Assembly (NCBI GenBank): GCA_020722305.1
Contig: DYLB01000037.1
Span: forward strand, 1 to 14,638
Length of the DNA stretch: 14,638 nt
Direction of reading: 5' to 3'
Source of the DNA: Anaerolinea thermophila
GTDB taxonomy: Bacteria > Chloroflexota > Anaerolineae > Anaerolineales > Villigracilaceae
Made by a program: the position numbers and the translations under genes. The first letter of the stretch is position 1, and each line of letters begins with the position of its first letter. Of this stretch, positions 12,728-14,638 are shown piece after piece. The notes under the pieces are model-generated. The model made no database searches, was not told the origin of the DNA, and saw nothing but the letters and a program-made list of their open reading frames with translations.

Positions 12728-13990
12728 ATGAGCAATTACGATATCAAAGACATAAACCTGGCCGAGGGCGGCCGCCGCCGGATCGAGTGGGCCGAGCGCG
12801 AGATGCCCGTCCTGCGCCTGATCCGCGAGCGCTTCGAAAAAGAGAAGCCGCTCAAGGGGCTGCGCCTCTCCGCCTGCCTGCACGTCACCACCGAGACGGC
12901 CAACCTGATGCGCACCCTCCAGGCCGGCGGCGCGGACATCGTGCTGACCGCCTCCAATCCGCTCTCCACCCAAGACGACGTGGCCGCTGCGCTGGTCAAT
13001 CAATACGAGATCCCGGTCTATGCCATTAAAGGTGAGAACAACGTCACGTACTACAAGCATCTCGGCGCGGCCCTCGACCACAAACCGCAGATGACCATGG
13101 ACGACGGCGCGGATCTGGTCTCGGTGCTGCACAAGGGACGCCGGGAACTGCTCCCGAACGTGATCGGCGGCACCGAAGAGACCACCACCGGCGTCATCCG
13201 CCTGCGGGCCATGGCCGCCGACGGGATGCTCAACTTCCCGGTCATCGCGGTCAACGACGCCATGACCAAGCACTTCTTCGACAACCGTTACGGCACTGGC
13301 CAGTCCACGATTGACGGGATTATCCGCGCCACCAACATCCTGCTGGCCGGCAAAACCTTCGTCGTGGCCGGCTACGGCTGGTGCGGACGCGGCCTGGCGC
13401 TGCGGGCGCGCGGCATGGGCGCCAACGTCATCGTGACCGAAATTGACCCGCTCAAGGCCCTCGAAGCGGTCATGGACGGCTACCGGGTCATGCCGATGGC
13501 CGAAGCCGCCAAAATCGGCGACATCTTCTGCACCCTGACCGGCGACATCAACGTGGTGGACAAGCGCCATTTCGAGGTCATGAAAGACGGCGCTATCATC
13601 GCCAACTCCGGCCATTTCAACGTCGAGATCAACATCCCGGCCCTGGCGGAGATGTCCACCGGCGAACCCAAACTGGTGCGCCCGTTCGTCGAACAGTACG
13701 ACCTGCCCGACGGCCGCCGCATCCACATCCTGGGCGAAGGCCGCCTGATCAACCTGGCCTCTGCGGAAGGGCATCCTGCCTCCGTGATGGATATGTCCTT
13801 CGCCAACCAGGCCCTCTCCGCGGAATACATGGTCAAGAACGCCGACAAGCTGGAGAAGAACGTTTACTCCGTGCCGGCCGACATAGACGCCGAGATCGCC
13901 CGGCTCAAGCTCGAAGCCATGGGCGTCGAAATTGACGTGCTGACCGAGGCACAGGTCAAGTACCTGAACTCGTGGGAAGAAGGCACGTAG
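12728..13990 (+). CDS. ahcY: Adenosylhomocysteinase (S-adenosylhomocysteine hydrolase)
   Basis: SAHH (420 aa), the NAD-dependent cytoplasmic enzyme that splits S-adenosylhomocysteine into adenosine and homocysteine. The length fits the short bacterial/archaeal form that lacks the insert of proteobacterial enzymes. Substrate and catalytic residues are visible: HVTTETANL (residues 52-60), DDGADL with Asp126/127, GTEETTTG (148-155), Lys181 and Asp185 in NDAMTKHFFDN. The NAD site is VVAGYGWCGRG (212-222), followed by NSGHFNVE. AAGGAG at 12716-12721, six bases before the ATG, is the best ribosome site in the window. It follows adoK by 69 bases that hold a REPIN-like element, and ends before a heptamer repeat and a terminator. 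Together with AdoK it clears the inhibitory by-product of methylation. Confidence 0.96.
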   Translation: MSNYDIKDINLAEGGRRRIEWAEREMPVLRLIRERFEKEKPLKGLRLSACLHVTTETANLMRTLQAGGADIVLTASNPLSTQDDVAAALVNQYEIPVYAIKGENNVTYYKHLGAALDHKPQMTMDDGADLVSVLHKGRRELLPNVIGGTEETTTGVIRLRAMAADGMLNFPVIAVNDAMTKHFFDNRYGTGQSTIDGIIRATNILLAGKTFVVAGYGWCGRGLALRARGMGANVIVTEIDPLKALEAVMDGYRVMPMAEAAKIGDIFCTLTGDINVVDKRHFEVMKDGAIIANSGHFNVEINIPALAEMSTGEPKLVRPFVEQYDLPDGRRIHILGEGRLINLASAEGHPASVMDMSFANQALSAEYMVKNADKLEKNVYSVPADIDAEIARLKLEAMGVEIDVLTEAQVKYLNSWEEGT

Positions 13991-13992
13991 GT

Positions 13993-14041
13993 CAGTAGCC
14001 AGTATTCAGTAGCCAGTATTCAGTATTCAGTATTCAATTTT
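13993..14041. repeat. Heptanucleotide tandem array (seven units)
   Basis: Seven 7-base units follow the ahcY stop: CAGTAGC, CAGTATT, CAGTAGC, CAGTATT, CAGTATT, CAGTATT and a degenerate CAATTTT. It resembles the short tandemly repeated heptamers described in cyanobacteria in type, not in sequence. Copy number is likely to vary between strains. Confidence 0.85.
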
Positions 14042-14045
14042 CAGG

Positions 14046-14069
14046 AAGGGCGCAGGCTGCGCCCTTTTT
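14046..14069 (+). terminator. Intrinsic terminator after ahcY
   Basis: AAGGGCGCA (14046-14054) pairs perfectly with TGCGCCCTT (14058-14066) around a 3-base loop, and the T-run continues to 14069. It ends the adoK-ahcY transcript; the A pair at its other foot gives little T-run on the - strand. Confidence 0.88.
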
Positions 14070-14114
14070 GTTGTTAATTGGCTCCTTTACAAGTCCACCC
14101 TTCCGCCGGGAACG

Positions 14115-14462
14115 CTATTCCAACGGGACCCCGACCTGGATCATCCCGTCCACGACCCGCACGGGGTAGGCGGGGATGTCCACTACGACCGGCAACTGGA
14201 CGGCTTTGCCGGTGCGGATCTCGAATTCGCCGCCGTGCCGCGGACAGACGATGTGGTCGCCTTCGATGTCCCCGTCGCCGAGCGGGCCGCCATCGTGGGT
14301 GCAGACATCCCCGATCGCAAAGAACTGCCCGGCGATGTTGAAGATCACCACCGGTTTGTCGCCGATGTCCACGAACAGGCGCTCGCCGTTGGGCAACTCG
14401 CTGGCGGGAGCTATGTCAAAGTATTCGATTTTTTCGGTTTCGAGTTGGGTGTAGTTGAACAT
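14115..14462 (-). CDS. Rieske [2Fe-2S] ferredoxin-like protein (NirD/BphF type)
   Basis: A small soluble Rieske protein (115 aa), an electron carrier of the type found as dioxygenase ferredoxins or as the NirD small subunit. The cluster ligands are complete: CTH (Cys54, His56) and CPRH (Cys73, His76), 16 residues apart, with the following GGEFEIRTGKAV block. There is no signal or membrane segment. The start is ATG at 14462 (MFNYTQLETEK), supported by AAGGA six bases upstream; an in-frame ATG at 14498 would add 12 unlikely residues. No oxygenase, reductase or nitrite reductase gene is in view, so its partner is unknown. It is the only gene in the window preceded by long direct repeats. Confidence 0.92.
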   Translation of the reverse strand: MFNYTQLETEKIEYFDIAPASELPNGERLFVDIGDKPVVIFNIAGQFFAIGDVCTHDGGPLGDGDIEGDHIVCPRHGGEFEIRTGKAVQLPVVVDIPAYPVRVVDGMIQVGVPLE

Positions 14463-14468
14463 GGGGTG

Positions 14469-14473
14469 TCCTT
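14469..14473 (-). promoter_or_regulatory. Ribosome-binding site fixing the Rieske gene start
   Basis: On the - strand AAGGA stands six bases before the ATG at 14462. It favours this start over the in-frame ATG at 14498, which lies upstream of the site and overlaps the direct repeat. Confidence 0.65.
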
Positions 14474-14485
14474 GAAGGGGTGAAA

Positions 14486-14491
14486 AGTATA
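14486..14491 (-). promoter_or_regulatory. Candidate -10 box of the Rieske gene
   Basis: TATACT on the - strand matches the -10 consensus at 5/6 positions and would start a transcript with a short leader carrying the AAGGA site. The sequence 17 bases upstream is GTACCT, a poor -35, and is the start of a 24-base direct repeat, suggesting an activator-dependent promoter. Confidence 0.45.
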
Positions 14492-14538
14492 CACGCACTC
14501 ACGGAAATAGGTACACACGTACTCACGGAAACAGGTAC
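14491..14538. repeat. Two 24-bp direct repeats upstream of the Rieske gene
   Basis: Units 14491-14514 and 14515-14538 are adjacent and identical at 22 of 24 positions; the core is ACTCACGGAAA followed by pyrimidine-AGGTAC. Read on the - strand each starts with GTACCT and contains TTTCCGTGAGT. The proximal unit fills the space between the -35 position and the -10 box, so the pair could be an operator or a tandem duplication. Confidence 0.8.
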
Positions 14539-14579
14539 ACAGCGGCCACGCATCTGCGTATCTACCTGTATACCTGTTT
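14529..14579. repeat. Inverted AAACAGGTA / TACCTGTTT pair enclosing a 12-bp dyad
   Basis: AAACAGGTA (14529-14537) is complementary to TACCTGTTT (14571-14579), and ACCTGTA recurs at 14564-14570. Between them ACGCA-TC-TGCGT (14548-14559) forms a small dyad. With the 24-bp units this makes a cluster of CAGGTA/TACCTG sites upstream of the Rieske gene. Confidence 0.5.
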
Positions 14580-14613
14580 TTCTTTTTTGACTCCGCTGCA
14601 AAAACCTTTTCTA

Positions 14614-14638
14614 ACCACTAAGGACACGAAGGTCACGA
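14614..14638. repeat. Nonamer tandem repeat, cut by the window edge
   Basis: Units ACCACTAAG, GACACGAAG and GTCACGA follow each other with a 9-base period and run off the end of the window. Similar CACGAAG-type nonamers are common intergenic arrays in bacteria (recalled, not searched). Confidence 0.55.

Noticed and set aside
12668..13774. Long - strand open frame (368 codons) opposite ahcY
   Set aside because: Antisense shadow of a highly conserved enzyme gene; composition is dominated by His, Asp, Val and Gly as expected for a reversed GC-rich frame.
13993..14041. CRISPR array
   Set aside because: Units are 7 bases with no spacers, so this is a tandem repeat.

Overview
The window is a GC-rich, densely coded bacterial segment with 14 protein genes, 12 on the + strand and 2 on the - strand. 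No RNA genes, CRISPR arrays, insertion sequences with a transposase, or prophage genes are seen. The gene content suggests a Chloroflexota, probably Anaerolineae-like, chromosome: a mycobacterial-type adenosine kinase, a short-form adenosylhomocysteinase, a Tat-type L,D-transpeptidase, a lipoprotein lytic transglycosylase with a Thr/Pro-rich linker, and many small intergenic palindromes. This placement is inferred from general resemblance only; there is no marker gene.

Layout. (1) 88-1900: a lipid/ester hydrolase group made of a patatin-like phospholipase, a two-helix membrane peptide and an alpha/beta-hydrolase that overlaps the peptide gene. (2) 1994-3109: an L,D-transpeptidase with its own promoter. 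(3) 3198-7608: a tightly packed run of seven genes. The first part is a redox module (CcdA, TlpA-like thioredoxin, and a glutaredoxin-like domain fused to a DUF2085-like membrane domain). The second part corresponds to the ylmD-ylmE-ylmG set found beside division genes in Gram-positives (PgeF/laccase-domain protein, YggS, YggT), followed by a DUF167 protein. It ends at a strong intrinsic terminator. (4) 7609-7862: a 254-base gap packed with palindromic repeats. (5) 7863-10274, - strand: a large TPR-rich lytic transglycosylase lipoprotein, with a promoter placed so that its mRNA should be nearly leaderless. (6) 10428-13990: mtnA, adenosine kinase and adenosylhomocysteinase, which together recycle by-products of S-adenosylmethionine use. 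(7) 14115-14462, - strand: a small Rieske ferredoxin with unusual direct repeats upstream.

How the genes fit together. Adenosylhomocysteinase makes adenosine and homocysteine, adenosine kinase removes the adenosine, and MtnA starts recycling of methylthioribose-1-phosphate; mtnA and adoK carry almost identical promoters. The CcdA/TlpA pair exports reducing power across the membrane, directly next to an L,D-transpeptidase whose active-site cysteine must stay reduced.

The most interesting non-coding signal is a set of three elements (3120-3170, 7707-7764, 12655-12708). Each has the form tetranucleotide (GGAG, GTGG or GTAG), 19-20 nt hairpin, short spacer, second 19-20 nt hairpin, complementary tetranucleotide. 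This is the architecture of REP doublets (REPINs) mobilised by RAYT transposases. One of them supplies the stop codon of the adenosine kinase gene. A separate 127-bp MITE-like inverted repeat (11560-11686), a heptamer tandem array, a nonamer array and a 24-bp direct repeat add to an unusually repeat-rich set of intergenic gaps.
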